Positions 10,736 through 23,856 of a stretch of 64,000 nt of DNA are shown here, one piece after another. The position numbers and the translations under genes are program-made. The stretch is from Cristatella mucedo (taxonomy: Eukaryota; Bryozoa; Phylactolaemata; Cristatellidae). Below the pieces are notes generated by a model, which was given only the letters and a program-made list of their open reading frames with translations, was not told the origin of the DNA and searched no databases. Location: contig WPIO01000022.1 of NCBI GenBank assembly GCA_009760855.2, positions 5,716,501 to 5,780,500 on the forward strand, written 5' to 3'. The stretch's first letter is position 1. Every line of letters begins with the position of its first letter.

Positions 10736-11454
10736 TAACCGCACTCGTAAGTGCAAGGGTGTATGAGTGCAAAATCTGGTGGCTACTACAGACAGAATGG
10801 CCCACTCTAGGGAATAGACAGACGGAAAGCCCAGGAAGTAGCCTCGTTCAGCATTCAAACTGCTGACCCTTCTTTTGTTTAACAGCTGCTGGCCACAGCT
10901 GCATTCGCTCTCGGGGACCAAAGCTGCATAAACGACGTACGTCTACACTTGTGGCATAACCAACACCACTGAGTTATCACAATTTGAGGAGCAACAGAAT
11001 GTCGTTACACTAACAGATGCCTAATTAAGCCAAGCAATAGCCGACAATATGGAGGCTCCGCTAAGTAGAGCCCCATGCAGGAAAGGTAACTCTCACTAAA
11101 AAATCCCATGATAGAGACAACCTTCATGGGCAAACATGGGCACAAGATATGCATCGTGGCAAGCTAAGGTAGATTCAAGGTAAGGTTTATTTCAATTTGC
11201 ACAACTCTCATTATCCTTCCACACAGGCAACAATTGTGCAGCAAAATTAAGATAACACAATTGAAACTCAATCTGCTCGTGCTAGAGCAAGCTGAAGAAG
11301 CCACGTTTATCGAACAAGTCTGTGCTACTGAACAAGCAGCAGCCTAGGCCTGGCAACTGAAATAGTCATAGCTAGACAAAGCGCCAATGCTCAACAGTAA
11401 CGGTACGTTGGATTTGACAAGCGGTGCAAAGGCTTTTTTATGAGGTCTGCCATT
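10736..11454. other. No recognisable gene
   Basis: Unique sequence without convincing ORFs or repeats. Confidence 0.35.
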
Positions 11455-12065
11455 TAACCATACCAAGACTCCCTTGCAGCATGTATTGCTGATACTGGCA
11501 CTTGGAAATGTCAGTAAACTTTCAAATTAAACGACGATAAAACCAACTTACTAGTTGCGGGCAACACTAGTGATACTCAGAAATAAGACACCAAACTCTT
11601 TAAATGAACCGGACCAGTTTATCAATCCATACATTTGACGTCTCGATTTCCACAACTAACTCATAGTAAGCCTTCATGCTTGTACTATCAGACTTTTACA
11701 GTGCTGCAAAACATGCAACTAGGCTGGTCTGCCGTGAAAGTCACAATTTTCACATTACACGAATTCTCACCAAGCAGTACTAGCTCCTATCAAACAGTAT
11801 ATAAACTTCCGAGGCTCTATCCCTCACTTGTAGATCCTTTCATTCTCTTGCTAAGACCTACCCATATGAAATACCTCCTTATCAGGCTTTGCACCGTACT
11901 ATCAGCTCTTCTGACTAAAGTCGCTAAACACAGACTTTAACCAATCTCAAATGAATAACTGGAGACGTAGCCTTCCGTTCATATTCTCCCAAAGCCTGGA
12001 ATTCCCTCGGGGCTGATTTCACGACATCCTTTGCCTTGACATTTAAAGTGCATCAAGTCTTTTCT
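11455..12065 (+). mobile_element. L2 RT fragment, degenerate
   Basis: Contains remnants of the L2 RT C-terminal half (CCCTTGCAGCATGTATTG, AAACGACGATAAAACCAACT) and of the thumb region to GACATTTAAAGTG. Frame shifts and internal losses are numerous. Confidence 0.6.
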
Positions 12066-12500
12066 ACGATGGCAGACTTGCCTTCTTAGCATGAAGAAGA
12101 AGCAATATGTCAGCAAACCACCACCAACAGCCACATACCAACAGGGCCCCCCATACTGCACAAAAGCGACTGGTTCAGCAGCGACTAGACGTCCGCTAGA
12201 TGGAAGGCAATAGAAGTAGTGTGGTGACCTCGCACCTGCTACTACGGCTCCTACGGATAACGGAATGTAGAAATGCCAGGTGTGAGCTGAGACCCCACTC
12301 CTCGGGCTTGCCAATTTCAATCGCTGACTGGCGGTCTGCCAGAGCAGCGAGAGCTTGGGCGAATCAACATCATAGATGGAATACAAGCGAATTCGAAACG
12401 CTAAGCCGTTGTATTGGCGGCATCGTGTAGAAGACAGTGTTTTTATTTGCTCGCTCTATATATGTCTCTCTTGTCGGTTAGCATCGGGACATCAGTGAAC
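12066..12500. other. Spacer between two L2 fragments
   Basis: About 430 bp, somewhat GC-richer than its flanks. An open minus frame runs 11979-12386 but has no recognisable domain. It may be an insertion between two L2 pieces. Confidence 0.3.
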
Positions 12501-12504
12501 ACAT

Positions 12505-13675
12505 ACATTACATGCCCGACTCTTTTTACGGTGTACACTCTCCCTCTTGCCGATGTGATTGCCAGGCACAACCTAGGCTTTTAATGATAAGCAGAGGAGA
12601 CTCAGTTGTACCTTTGCTTTGATCCCTCCAAGCCCTCCAGTACGTCAAATTCTCTCAACTCCCTTGCTGCATGTATTGATGACATCCGCACACGGATGGC
12701 AGCAAACTTTCTTAAACCAAATGATGATACAACTAACTCACGAGTTATGGGCAAACCAAGATTGAAAAATTGGAAACCCCTAACACTCGAAAGCAGCTCT
12801 GCCAATTTCTCTTGCTGAATCTGCACGAAATCTACGTATCCTGTTCTAAGTGATCTTTCATTAGCCGACCACATCAGCTCCATAGCCAAGTCTGCCTACT
12901 TTCAGATACACAACATTGCTAACATTCGGGTTGTTTAGATAAGGATACCACGTCTAAGTTGGTCCATGCATTTGTGACATTCCATTACGACTTCTGTAAC
13001 TCAGTTTGCTGGTCTACCGGCCTGTGCAATTAGGCACTTACAGTTAGTGGAATACTCTGCAGCTAGGCTTGTCTGTCGTGAGCATCATAGTTGCCACAGC
13101 ACACCATTTCTTTCCGACTTGCACTCGCTCCCAGTCAAGCAGGGTATTGACTTCAAGGTTCAATCCCTCACTTTTAGGATCCTTCCTTCTCTTGCTCCAG
13201 CCTACCTATCAGATATACTCCCCCACCAGACTTAGCATCGTACCATTCACTTTTCGGAATCTAACCATTTATCTATACCTCTTATGAACCTCAAATCCTT
13301 TGGAGATCATGCCTTTAGTTCTTATGCTCCCAAAGCCTGGAACCCACTCGATTGGTCTGACGACATCCACTGACTTGATCACATTAAAAAAAAAGCTAAA
13401 ACGCATCTATTTATCGCAGCATTTAGCGGGTCCATGTGATTCGTCCTTTGCCGCTTATGCGTGCTGATACTGTGCATGCTGCCATAGAAACCATAGTTGC
13501 ATGCTGACCGTGTGCAAGTCACCTCTGATCATGTTATACTTGCTATTGAGCACGCTAATTTTCCACTAAGCATTCCATAACGCTTCCTATACAATGAATT
13601 TAAATTGCCTAGAAAGATATTTGAGCTCTCGGAGGGCGCTATAACAAATGTATTATTATTATTATTATTTGACCC
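12505..13675 (+). mobile_element. L2 3' half
   Basis: RT from TACGGTGTACACTCTCCC (before the YADD region, itself degraded to an AAGCAGAGGAGACTC-like remnant) through the thumb, 3' UTR and tail. (ATT)n is at 13651-13668. Confidence 0.8.
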
Positions 13676-13848
13676 TGTGCATGTCACCCCTAACCATGTT
13701 ATTCATCTTGTTTGTTTTTCAAGCATGATTTTACTTACGATTTAATTGCATTTCCCTTTGCAGCAAATGTAAAGCGCCTAGAAAGAGATTGAGTTCTCTA
13801 GGGGCGCTTTATCAAGTACATTATTATTATTATTATTATTATTTGTCA
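13676..13848 (+). mobile_element. Second L2 3' end in tandem
   Basis: A second 3' UTR, beginning GACCCTGTGCATGTCACCC, directly follows the first poly(ATT) tail and ends in its own (ATT)n. It is a very short truncated insertion at the tail of the previous copy. Confidence 0.75.
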
Positions 13849-14700
13849 GGGCCGCGACCGCGCGCTCGCTACTAAGTCTGGCAGGGTACAATAGAAGGCA
13901 AAGCGGAAGTGAACGGAAGCGCATTAAATGCGAAGTAAATATGCAATACAGATCGCAATTGCTTATTATCCTTTACAGGAGCTTCGCATGCCCGCAGACA
14001 CGCATGCATTTGGGGCAACTTGCTCGCAGCTTCGGCTCGGCCGCGTGCTAGCGAGCGTTCCGCTACACAGACGTGTGCATGCCAAAATCTTACGGAGGTT
14101 TTCGATATCGACGGCTTTGGACACATTTCTGCACTGGCTAGCAAAAGAGGGCGGTCAAAGACTTACCCACCGCCTCTACGATCCAAGAAACAGTCGCGAG
14201 GTACAAAGTGACCTTGACTCATAGTCCATAAACCCATGTAGAAGTTACCCCGGGCTAATCATCAGATACATACCGCTCGATTAAGCCATTGAGCCGATAA
14301 TTTTTTTATGATTTGAACTACTGACTTTCTCTACCGGTAAAGGCGACACTATCTATAGTGTTGTCATAGTAGAGGTCAGGGCTGCGGCCAGGGTCTCACA
14401 TCCGGTACAATTTCTGTTCGCACTAGTCTGGGCATCGTGTTGCGATGGTTGCTCGTAACAGCAGACTAGGACACAGGGTACAAATTTCAAGCAGATCAGA
14501 GACGGTGACCCATTCTTTTAAGTTAATATATTCGTCAACGGATATCATAGCCTTAATCTTCATATGGACTTAAGCACTGGAGGGGTGTTGCTGACCGAGG
14601 GACTGCGGCTGCGCTGATACCGAGGTGCTGACGGAGCGCTGGCTCTTCAGTGACGTCGGGACAACGTGACCCATATAGCCTAGTTAATCATTCAACTATT
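13849..14700. other. No recognised gene; weak ORFs at 13928-14224
   Basis: A GC-rich start, then ordinary sequence. Open frames of about 90-98 codons exist on both strands at 13872-14224. Neither has a recognisable domain. Confidence 0.25.
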
Positions 14701-14867
14701 AACATTCTAGAGGCTTTAGCAACACCACTGGCATCCTGGTAAGCAGCCTATAGACTTTTATAAAATGGGGGCACGTCGTGCTCGAAGCGTTTTCGAGCAG
14801 ATCCGCCCTATTTGATTTGTAATTTAATTTATCTCTGTCCGTCCACAAAGCCCCAAAGACTGTGGGT

Positions 14868-15460
14868 GTTACGCAATAAAGTTCTGTATAGTGCACTCAC
14901 AGCCGAAGAGGCTTTCAGTATGCATTCGGTAGCCAACAAACTTCATCTCACGCAGCAAAGAGAAAGTGAGAAGCATAGCAGAGTCAGGAGAGCAGTTGAG
15001 GTAGTAAGTAGTATGGAAGTAGCAGTTTATGATGGCTGGAAAGGATATGCCACAGTCGGCAGCAGGAGAGTAGTTGGCATTGCGTAAAAATCGTGGAAAT
15101 GAGTTCCACAGTCTAGGACCTGCAGAGCTAAAGCTTCTGTCGCCAAAGGTCTTTAAGCGGAGGAATGGAACAGCTAGTTTATTGTCCATACAGGACCATA
15201 GGGCACGAGGAGGCTGAAACTGATGCCGCAGTTCAGCTAGGTATGGAGAAGCCAAGCCGTGACGGGCCTAGTGAGTCAGCGTAAAAACTTTGCTATCCTA
15301 GCTGTTTTAGCAAAGGAGACACGTGGTCGAACCTCTGGGATTTGCAAAATATCTTTGCAGCCATATTCATAGCCATTGCAGTGGTCTAGTTGCTTTTTTT
15401 GGCAGCCCAGGCAAAAGGGAATTGCAATAATCAAGCCGAGACAGAACTAATGAGCTCAAG
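14868..15460 (-). mobile_element. Second LINE family, 3' end
   Basis: The minus strand encodes YLAELRHQFQPPRALWS and LKTFGDRSFSSAGPRLWNSF, then a 3' UTR (ACTACTCTCCTGCTGCCGAC...GAGTGCACTATACAGAAC). This differs from the main L2 family. The same 3' UTR recurs at 43425-43655. Confidence 0.65.
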
Positions 15461-15559
15461 TTTTTGAAAGCCACCGTGGAAGACGGCTCCTTATCTTAGG
15501 TAGGGTTTGTGACCTTATTCGTCTGCAAATCGCCCACAACTCGGCAGTCTGATCGGTCG

Positions 15560-15885
15560 TCGACGACATAGCTGCTACATCACTCCACTCTTGTCTGTGC
15601 TTCACCGGATCTCTACCATGCATCGAATCGGCATAAAGATCCTCTATCTGGCCTACAGGACGCTTCACTCGCTTGCGCCGGCCTGCCTATCCGACCTTGT
15701 TCGTGCAAGGTGCTCTAGCACCGCATACTCATCTGTTTCTATTTATCTCGCCGTTCCTCGCATTAAATTGAATATTTTAGGTGAGTGGTCCTGTAGTTCG
15801 TATGCAGCGAAAGTCTGTAACTCGCTCCTGGCTTCTGTCACATATGTTTTGACTTCGCATTACTTTGAAGTCTCATAATAAAGAT
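15560..15885 (+). mobile_element. LINE RT thumb fragment
   Basis: The plus frame reads HRIGIKILYLAYRTLHSLAP, ACLSDL, VPRIKLNILGEWSCSSYAAK. This is the conserved C-terminal stretch of L2/CR1-type RT, diverged from the main family. Confidence 0.6.
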
Positions 15886-16079
15886 GCATACATTTCGCTC
15901 AGCTTTTCCCACGATTCAGTGAACTTTTCTTTTTTCGTTGATGTTTGCTTTGAGTACCTACTTATGTATGGTTCAGTGATGCAGCTAGCTATGGCTCCTA
16001 ATACCCAGCGATTATGGGTGTCTCTTGATATTCCCGGAAGAATCGACGGTTTTTTCCGCGAGGCTTTTTCCCCACTCTA

Positions 16080-16270
16080 TTTATGAGAGCAAGTAGATGA
16101 TGAACATTTACTCTAATAATAGTGATAGTAATGACATTTATAGTAGTAATAACATTTGCATGGCACCCTCAAACAACTTAATCACTTTCTAAGCACCTTA
16201 TGTACGCTGTAAAGGAAGCATACACGAATGGTTAGTGGTAACATGCTCGCTGTGAATAAGTACACCTGGT
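16080..16270 (-). mobile_element. L2 3' end fragment
   Basis: Degenerate AAT tail, GGCACCCTCAAACAACTTAA, CTTTCTAAGCACCTTA and ATGGTTAGTGGTAACATGC match the inverse 3' end. Confidence 0.6.
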
Positions 16271-16521
16271 TAGTGTTCGTCGCGGCGGCGAGCAGCCGCC
16301 AGCGAAACTCGCAAGGAACTACACTCTATAGGGTAAAGCACGGCGCAGCCATGACGCCAGAGGTCAGCTGCCGAATTCCGCAATACTTGGCAACCTAGAC
16401 ACCTCATTGACCCACTCTGCGGTCTCGTTCTGTAAGATAAGAGGGTTGGCTTACCCTCGAGATTGCCCCCAATTTTGAATAGCCAGTGCTAAAGTCATTA
16501 TTATATGCGGTGCATGTGTAC

Positions 16522-17385
<864 letters not shown>

Positions 17386-17425
17386 CATATACATATATAT
17401 ATATATATACATATACATCATTATA

Positions 17426-17509
<84 letters not shown>
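17386..17509. repeat. (AT)n then (TG)n microsatellite
   Basis: A short AT tract at 17389-17440, then about 80 bp of TG repeats directly behind the L2 tail. Confidence 0.95.
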
Positions 17510-17512
<3 letters not shown>

Positions 17513-18270
17513 TTGACGATAACTGGTATTTTGTCATTCGTGCTGGCTGCGTTTTGAGGCGTTTGCTCACTTCTAGAAGCATTCCTCGACTATCAGTTCC
17601 GGTAGACCTTTTTCGAGCCCTTGCTAATCTTACGCTGGACAGGATATAGTATAATCTATTGCTGTCTTGCACAAGGGTCTAGTATTGTCTTGAACGTTAC
17701 TTTTTTCCGCAATCGTTTGTAAGACTGAAAAGGACTGTCACTCTTTCTCACAGACACATCGTAATAAAATCAGAAGCACTCAACCGTTAAGGTTGAGTAA
17801 ACTACGGCGGTCATCCGAGTCCAACTCGTAGGTTAGACATTTACTCATCTACTTTTTTGAGAAAGTCCTTAGAGTTAGTCATGATGGTCTTGGAGAGCTT
17901 AGACAAGGCTTTGCTGACGTTGCGGCTCAACTAGAAGGCCAGAGTTTGGGCCAACGAGTCAGCACCTTCAGAGCCAACGTAGCAAACGTGTCTAGCGCAT
18001 ATTGAAAAGCATGCCTGTAACATTTTGGAAAGTTTCAAGCTCTACTTGGAGGGGTAGTAGGCAGAAATATTTAGAGAACACGACATAACGCTTCCGTTTT
18101 TCCGCTTTCACTACTGTATAACCATAGGGCCTAAAATGATTAAAAAGGTAAGTCATTTGGACATCAACGGTCGCTCGTATCCGAAGTCTACGCCACGGCT
18201 CCCTTTCGCAGGCACGTCGCTTCGCAAAAATAATATTGGAACCATGCTAGATTTATTATCGTGACATACT
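17510..18270. other. No recognisable gene
   Basis: Unique sequence with only short ORFs. Confidence 0.3.
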
Positions 18271-18274
18271 AGAT

Positions 18275-18958
18275 TTATTCCCTACTCAGCCCGCAGACTG
18301 GCTCCGCTAGCAGCGATGCAATCAGGTTCTGTATTCCGCAGCAGTACGGCGCTCTGAGCAAGTAGTCCCGAATTCCTGCCTCGCTCTGATAATCGTAAAT
18401 GACTGTGGCAAGCTGCTGAATTAGTAGCTGCTTTCCTGCGACGTTCGCCGTTACGTTTCGACTGTCCTGGACGGAGCTGTGGCACTGAGTTATCTCCTTC
18501 TGGTTGGCCTTCCTGTTAGCCTGAGATACGTCACTCCTTTTTGGATCGCCTTTACCTGCAAGCGCAGAAAAAAGCCTTGACCCTCGCGAAGCCGGGAAAG
18601 TAGCGCGAGGTAAAGAAAAAACACTGTTGATGCTCGGACCATCACTTGCGCACATATCCTGGGAGTATGCAACAGCTTCGCGACCTTGAAAGCCGCTGAG
18701 TGTACGATGCAGCTGAGTCAATTTCACTAACCCAATCCCAGGGTCGGACGACGCCGGTGATGCTATTGCTCCAGTCCGACCTCCGAATCGCCGCTCCGCG
18801 GAGGCGAAGGCTAGAAGGGCCCCAGCCAAATGGAGTTCTCTCCTGCACCCGGTGCCGGAAACTCCATATCTGCCAAGCCGACGTGCGATCGCAGCGAACT
18901 CGCACGGTAATATTATGTCGCAGGTCATCGTGATGTTTTGATATTTTGATTTACACAA
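18275..18958 (-). CDS. Possible terminal coding exon, unrecognised
   Basis: A 227-codon open frame on the minus strand outside any repeat. The C-terminal part (GKQLLIQQLATVIYDYQSEA, GIRDYLLRAPYCCG) reads like a folded helical protein. The TAA stop lies inside an AATAAA hexamer. A second AATAAA follows about 20 bp later, so polyadenylation directly after the stop is plausible. A possible acceptor (GCATACTCCCAG) at about 18657 would start the exon inside the frame. I do not recognise the family. Confidence 0.3.
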   Translation of the reverse strand: MCKSKYQNITMTCDIILPCEFAAIARRLGRYGVSGTGCRRELHLAGALLAFASAERRFGGRTGAIASPASSDPGIGLVKLTQLHRTLSGFQGREAVAYSQDMCASDGPSINSVFSLPRATFPASRGSRLFSALAGKGDPKRSDVSQANRKANQKEITQCHSSVQDSRNVTANVAGKQLLIQQLATVIYDYQSEAGIRDYLLRAPYCCGIQNLIASLLAEPVCGLSRE

Positions 18959-18959
18959 A

Positions 18960-20084
18960 AATTCGCCTTGAATGGTGCTGGGAGTCGACGGACAGACGAG
19001 TAGGAATTAATGGAGCTAAGACCGCATACTTCTAGCATTAACCTTAACATCTTGAAGCCGACCTACACGTCTAAGCTCTCGACGCCATGACAGGCATGTG
19101 GCATAGTAACACGCCCTTACCGTACCGATATTTTCCCTCCCCATTATACATCTACATGTCAATACAGGCAAAATATCACGGAGCACTTGATAGAAGGCAG
19201 TCTGTCCGCTAAATTAGATGGTGAACTCGTCCTACTGAGTGGGTAATGTTGCAGATCTTTTTTTAATTTAAGAAAATCTTCATATAAGGAAACACTAAAA
19301 TGTTTCAAAATAGTTTTCAATAATTTGCTTCTATTTTGGGGCTTCTTTAGTCTCTTGCTGAGTTTATTTGTGCTGCACGTAGCGTATTCTTTGAGCACGA
19401 GACTCCTGCGATTCGTCCTCGGTCTCATGATGTTATTGAGTGCGGCGGAATGTAAGCATTCGTTGAGCTTAGGCAATACAACGCTGAGTGGCTGTCTCTG
19501 TTGTTGATTCTTCTCGTTGTTGTCTGCAATAGTCACGCATATTTCCTACTTGCTTTGCTCTCTTCTTTTCTCGATCCATTAGCATCTGAGTCGTTTACTT
19601 CAACAATATTGGAAATTTCTCGTTCCTAGTCTCGGTCCAATGATATTTGATGTTCAACAATGCGAGGGAATTTTTTCATCCGTATGAATATGTTCCTACA
19701 GGCTCTCTTCCCATTGGTCAGCGGTGTCGACTAGTGAATCAGCAGTCGATTCAGTTTCCTGCATCTACGGAAAGTAAGTTTTCAACTCAACTATGAGAAT
19801 ATCGTTTCATTCGTATCCTACGTATGCATATTGTGTGGGCTCTTTCCGCATATTTTCCAGCGCCGTCTAGACTATCAGTGGTGACGTCTACGGAATGACG
19901 ACGTACAGGCACGTTCGTAGCAGGGACGTACGAGCAAACGTTTGAAGATTGAAAACAACGAAAGTAATTATATCTTTCCCATTTAAAGGTATCGAGATTT
20001 CCGGTTGCTACTATAAAGCAAAGAAAAGGAAGTTCCTCAGCAGTTACGTTGCAGCCCAGCAGCGAGGGAAATCCTGTATCTAGG
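18960..20084. other. No recognisable gene
   Basis: Unique sequence. A minus ORF of 125 codons (19159-19536) is Lys- and Ser-rich and has no recognisable domain. Confidence 0.3.
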
Positions 20085-20700
20085 TGAGGTTCAATAGCCT
20101 AGGGTGATTGCATAGCGGTACGGCCAGCTATGGATCGCCGGCTAGGCCAAGCCTGACCTTTAACTCGAGGCCAGATGGGCGACGACGTCTCTCAATCTGG
20201 GCATTCGGGTACCGGGAGCTCGTCAGGCGAGACATGAATCTAGGAAGAAGAGTGTCCCGGCCGCGCAGTATCCACATCCTGAAGGTTAGAGAGCTGGCGC
20301 TCCTCGACCGTTAACCGCGGAAGGTCACGAGGACCCACGGTCCGAGCATGGCTGGAGATAAGCATGCTCGCTGTTATGGCTCGAATATTTCGCGTTCCCA
20401 CGTAGCGTGTTGTTTGTGGCCTCCCCCTTGTGAGCTGGAGCCCCCGACGAGCTGAGAGGATGTGCCGCGCTAGTGAGTCCCCGTTACTGCAGCCAGTGTC
20501 GTATCGATGTAGCCCTTGGTTGGTATTTTTGGGGATAGCTAGCCCACCTTCAAGACTGATAGCGTCTTCTCCCCTTTGGGAGGGCTGGTTTCGTTTTTTC
20601 CCCACGGCCTGTAGCCTAATGTATCTAGGGTCCCGTAGTAGTTTAGTTCCCAAGTCAAAGTTGTTGCATGCGATATTGTTATAAAAAGGTTTAATCAAAT
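20085..20700. repeat. Old dispersed repeat, copy 1
   Basis: Shares ordered blocks with 38411-39025: TAGCCTAGGGT near the start, GGGCGACGACG against GGGCGATGACG, AGCTGAGA...GTGAGTCCCCGTTAC, ACCTTCAAGA and a TTATAAA near the end. The copies are strongly diverged. A minus frame (20240-20698) is open over much of it, so it may be a decayed element. Its class is unknown. Confidence 0.4.
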
Positions 20701-21640
20701 TGCCGCTCGTCTTGCCCTAGCCCCGCAACAGCTACGTGGCAACGGTCTGCGTCTCTGAGACAGGACGGTGGTCGGGCGGAACTGGGCCAACACCTATGGT
20801 CTCGAATAAAGGGGGGTATACCGCGCGTACAACACCGCATAAGGAGACAAGTTATGCGTTCGTGTCGACGTGATCGTTCTGGAGTAGAATGTACTGGCAG
20901 CTGCACCAAAGAAACGGAGCGAGCACCATTTCTTCAAACTCGCAGAAGCAGGACTCTGTTGCACACCTAGCAGACAGCACCGGAGTATAATCGGACCCCC
21001 AGCACATGTACATACTGCACTAAAGCAGACGGTGGCTACCGCCTCAGTCCTGTAAATAGCTGGCGACTTGCCAAAGCCGACATCTCGCGAGTTGAGTGAG
21101 ACTCACACAGCGAGGTTGGATCGCCACCACGAGACGGGAGCTCGGGTGGCTCTTTTCTGGCCAGCGAAACGGCGAACACGAACGGTTTCAGTTCGTAATT
21201 CGTAGCTGGTGCCACATTATCGCCTGCCAAGCAAAGATTGCCATGGCTAGTGCGGCGGGCAAAGCTGACTTTGGCTGAACCGTTTATACCTTTGGCTCAG
21301 CCGTTAAATGGACGATCGGTGCAGTTCTAATGAAGAGACCGAAGGCGTTATACTGCTTACTCTGGCTATACCGTCCGTTGGTGGCGCTTCTCCGATTCCA
21401 AAGACTGCTCGGGTGGCAGTGACCTGCCCCATTGCAGCGACCAGCTGGTAGCGGCACCACTCTGACTTCTTTCTCACACCAATCAACACTTCTTTTCATC
21501 GCCGAGTCCAAAGCGAAAGCCGATAACTCTCAGGAGAGTTCAGGCTGTGCTTAGTGACTACGTTTTTGATGAAACTGAACTAATAATGTGCCAGCTGCAG
21601 ATGTGCCCCGAGCCACGTGCAGGGCAATACTGCATAAAAA
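20700..21640. other. No recognised gene
   Basis: Moderately GC-rich unique sequence with competing short ORFs on both strands around 21036-21511. None is recognisable. Confidence 0.25.
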
Positions 21641-21644
21641 AAGG

Positions 21645-21810
21645 TTAGCTGATTGTATAGCCTCATTTATCTAGCGGCACAAGAGCCTTGACGGCTATCG
21701 CCACCGCTTGCAGCCCTCAATAAAGGATGATCTTCCGTCCGAAGTAGGAGTCGAATCCACGACCTGAGTAGGGAAGAGCGAGCACCTTACTCCTGGGCTA
21801 AGACTCAGGG
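21645..21810 (-). mobile_element. SINE-A, diverged
   Basis: The minus strand shows GTGGATTCGACTCC (B box), CTTTATTGAGGGCTGCAAGC, GGTGGCGATAGCCG and CAAGGCTCTTGTGCCGC in family order. Confidence 0.6.
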
Positions 21811-22717
21811 GAGGAAGGATAACTACACGTCGCCAGCCAAGAGGGACTGATGGGAGACTTGGACTTAAAAAAAAGAAAGCGTGTTTGCGCCCATCATACA
21901 GCGTGTCGGGAGTTTTCGTGGCGCCTCGAAAAATGTGCTATACGTTTGCGTTTACCAAAAAAATCGCGGTGCACTGTATTCAATTTGAAAAATTAACCAT
22001 GCATATAAGCGTATTGCTATGTAAGAGCCCTGCCGAAATATCTACAGCGATCGTCGCTAAGACTGACTATTCATATCAGACTCTTCATTTTGATCTGTTC
22101 GGCTGAGAGATCATCTCCAGAATGTTTAATTATACAATTAAATAGCACACTTCTCAAAAGCCTTTTTATCACTAATTGATGAAACACACTATTCAATTTT
22201 AAATTTCAACTATTAGAGTGCATGCTGTAGTTACATATGCAAACTAGTAAATTATCTCCCCTGATATTTTTGACACGACACTCATCTTAGCTGTATCGCT
22301 GTAGTAATTAATACTAGAGATTTAACATAACGTAGACGTGATATCAGCTTATTGTCTTAATAGACCTGCGGGCGTAGCTACGTACAACATTAAATGGCCG
22401 ATGCTATTGCCTTCGTAGTATCTTAATATCGTCCTTGCTGTCCGGCTACAGTTAAGCTACATGGTGGCAGTCGTTAGCTAGAGCACAATCAAATAATCAA
22501 GTGTAAGTTTCACGAATAAATGTTAGAAATCGTTAGTCTAAGCAGCGTGGCTTGGAAGCCTTAGAAAAGACAGACGTGGACGAAAACGACGTATTTGACC
22601 CATTTCAGTACCCTAAAATGCTTGTCCTGATGAAAGCAAGAGCACGCTCGGTACATTTATTTTGAAATCTTTGCATACTCTTATATATAATGCAGTTTTT
22701 TGCAGTGTAACATTATA
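21811..22717. other. AT-rich unique sequence
   Basis: No gene or repeat recognised. Confidence 0.35.
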
Positions 22718-22885
22718 GCTTGGGCCTTAACAGCCCAGGAGGTAAGTCGCTCTTCACGACCGAAGTCGTGGGTTCGAATCCTCCAGTGGGTGATCCTTTA
22801 TTGCCAGCTGCAAGCGGTGGCGACGGTCATTACGTTTCTTCGGCCACTATGAAAATTAGGCTACTAAATCAGTTAATATTGTGTT
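22718..22885 (+). mobile_element. SINE-A, diverged
   Basis: AGCCCAGGAGGTAAGTCGC (A-box area), GTGGGTTCGAATCCTCC (B box), GGGTGATCCTTTATTGCCAG, GCAAGCGGTGGCGACGG, ACTAAATCAG. Confidence 0.65.
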
Positions 22886-23118
22886 ATAGCTCATAGGTTT
22901 TTGTCCTGGTGCTATCGCAATGGCGACGACAGAGCAGGATTTTGGAACTAGGATTGATTAAAAACAGATCTTCGGAGAAACATTTCGTAGAGTAGTCTGC
23001 CGGTCCTACAACAAACTGACAGGGTGGCGGCAACACTTACTGACTGCCATATTGCTTAAATAATGATTTTGAGGCCAGCCAAAATCCCTTAGAAAACTCA
23101 GAAGATGGGTCAGGGTGT

Positions 23119-23202
23119 TCAGCTGCAAGATAGGGTGGCAAGCTCAAGCAACGTCGCATCCATATTGCCTTTCGCGAAGACCTCACTCTCCTGACTATCG
23201 TC
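23119..23202 (-). CDS. Possible last exon of the RasGEF gene
   Basis: The minus strand has a good acceptor (CATTTTCTGTGCAG) followed by 27 codons and a TGA. The peptide begins DDSQESEVFAKGNMDATLLE. It is phase 0, but the preceding identified exon (23857-24059) ends in phase 1. An intermediate exon is therefore missing, or the link is wrong. Confidence 0.25.
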   Translation of the reverse strand, partial: DDSQESEVFAKGNMDATLLELATLSCS

Positions 23203-23344
23203 CTGCACAGAAAATGTGACTGAGCTTCATGCGCACATCATTATCAGTAGGCACACAATCATCAAAAGTTTCTTTCAATAGAGGATCTTTTTTTCAGGAT
23301 ATGAAGCTAGCTGATAATCGACATTTTAACGCCTTAACAAATTC

Positions 23345-23632
23345 GCCGAGTTTTGCAGGAATTACTATATTTATCACAGCATTTAGTGGGTCCCGTGATT
23401 CGTTCTTTATGTGCTTATGCGTGCTGAAACTGTGCATGCTGCCAATAACCGAAAGTGCATGCTGACCCTGTGCATGTCACCCCTAATCACGCTATTCTTG
23501 TTGTTTATTGATCAGGCAACCATTAACCATTCGATTCTAACTATTCGATCCCTTTGCAGCAATCGTAAAGCGCCCAGAAAGAGATCGAGTTCTCAGAGGG
23601 TGCTAAATCAAATGCATTTTTATTATTAATAC
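23345..23632 (+). mobile_element. L2 3' UTR and tail
   Basis: TTTAGTGGGTCCCGTGATTC through GTAAAGCGCCCAG and an ATT tail. It lies antisense in the 3' part of the RasGEF gene. Confidence 0.8.
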
Positions 23633-23856
23633 TATTCTCCGAAAGCATTATAGAGTGCATTTTCAAAAGGGCACGAAACAATCTTCCGGTTTACATACGA
23701 TTACTTATAGTTGTTGTTCACTTGTAGCAGCGAGACACGAAGCTTTTGCAGAACCAGAGCCTGTTTGCAACTATCGGTACTTTGAAGCTACTTTTACGCA
23801 CCTTGATGGAAGGCTGGCTGCTCGAAAGCGCCTGCGAGTACTCCAGATGTACTCAC

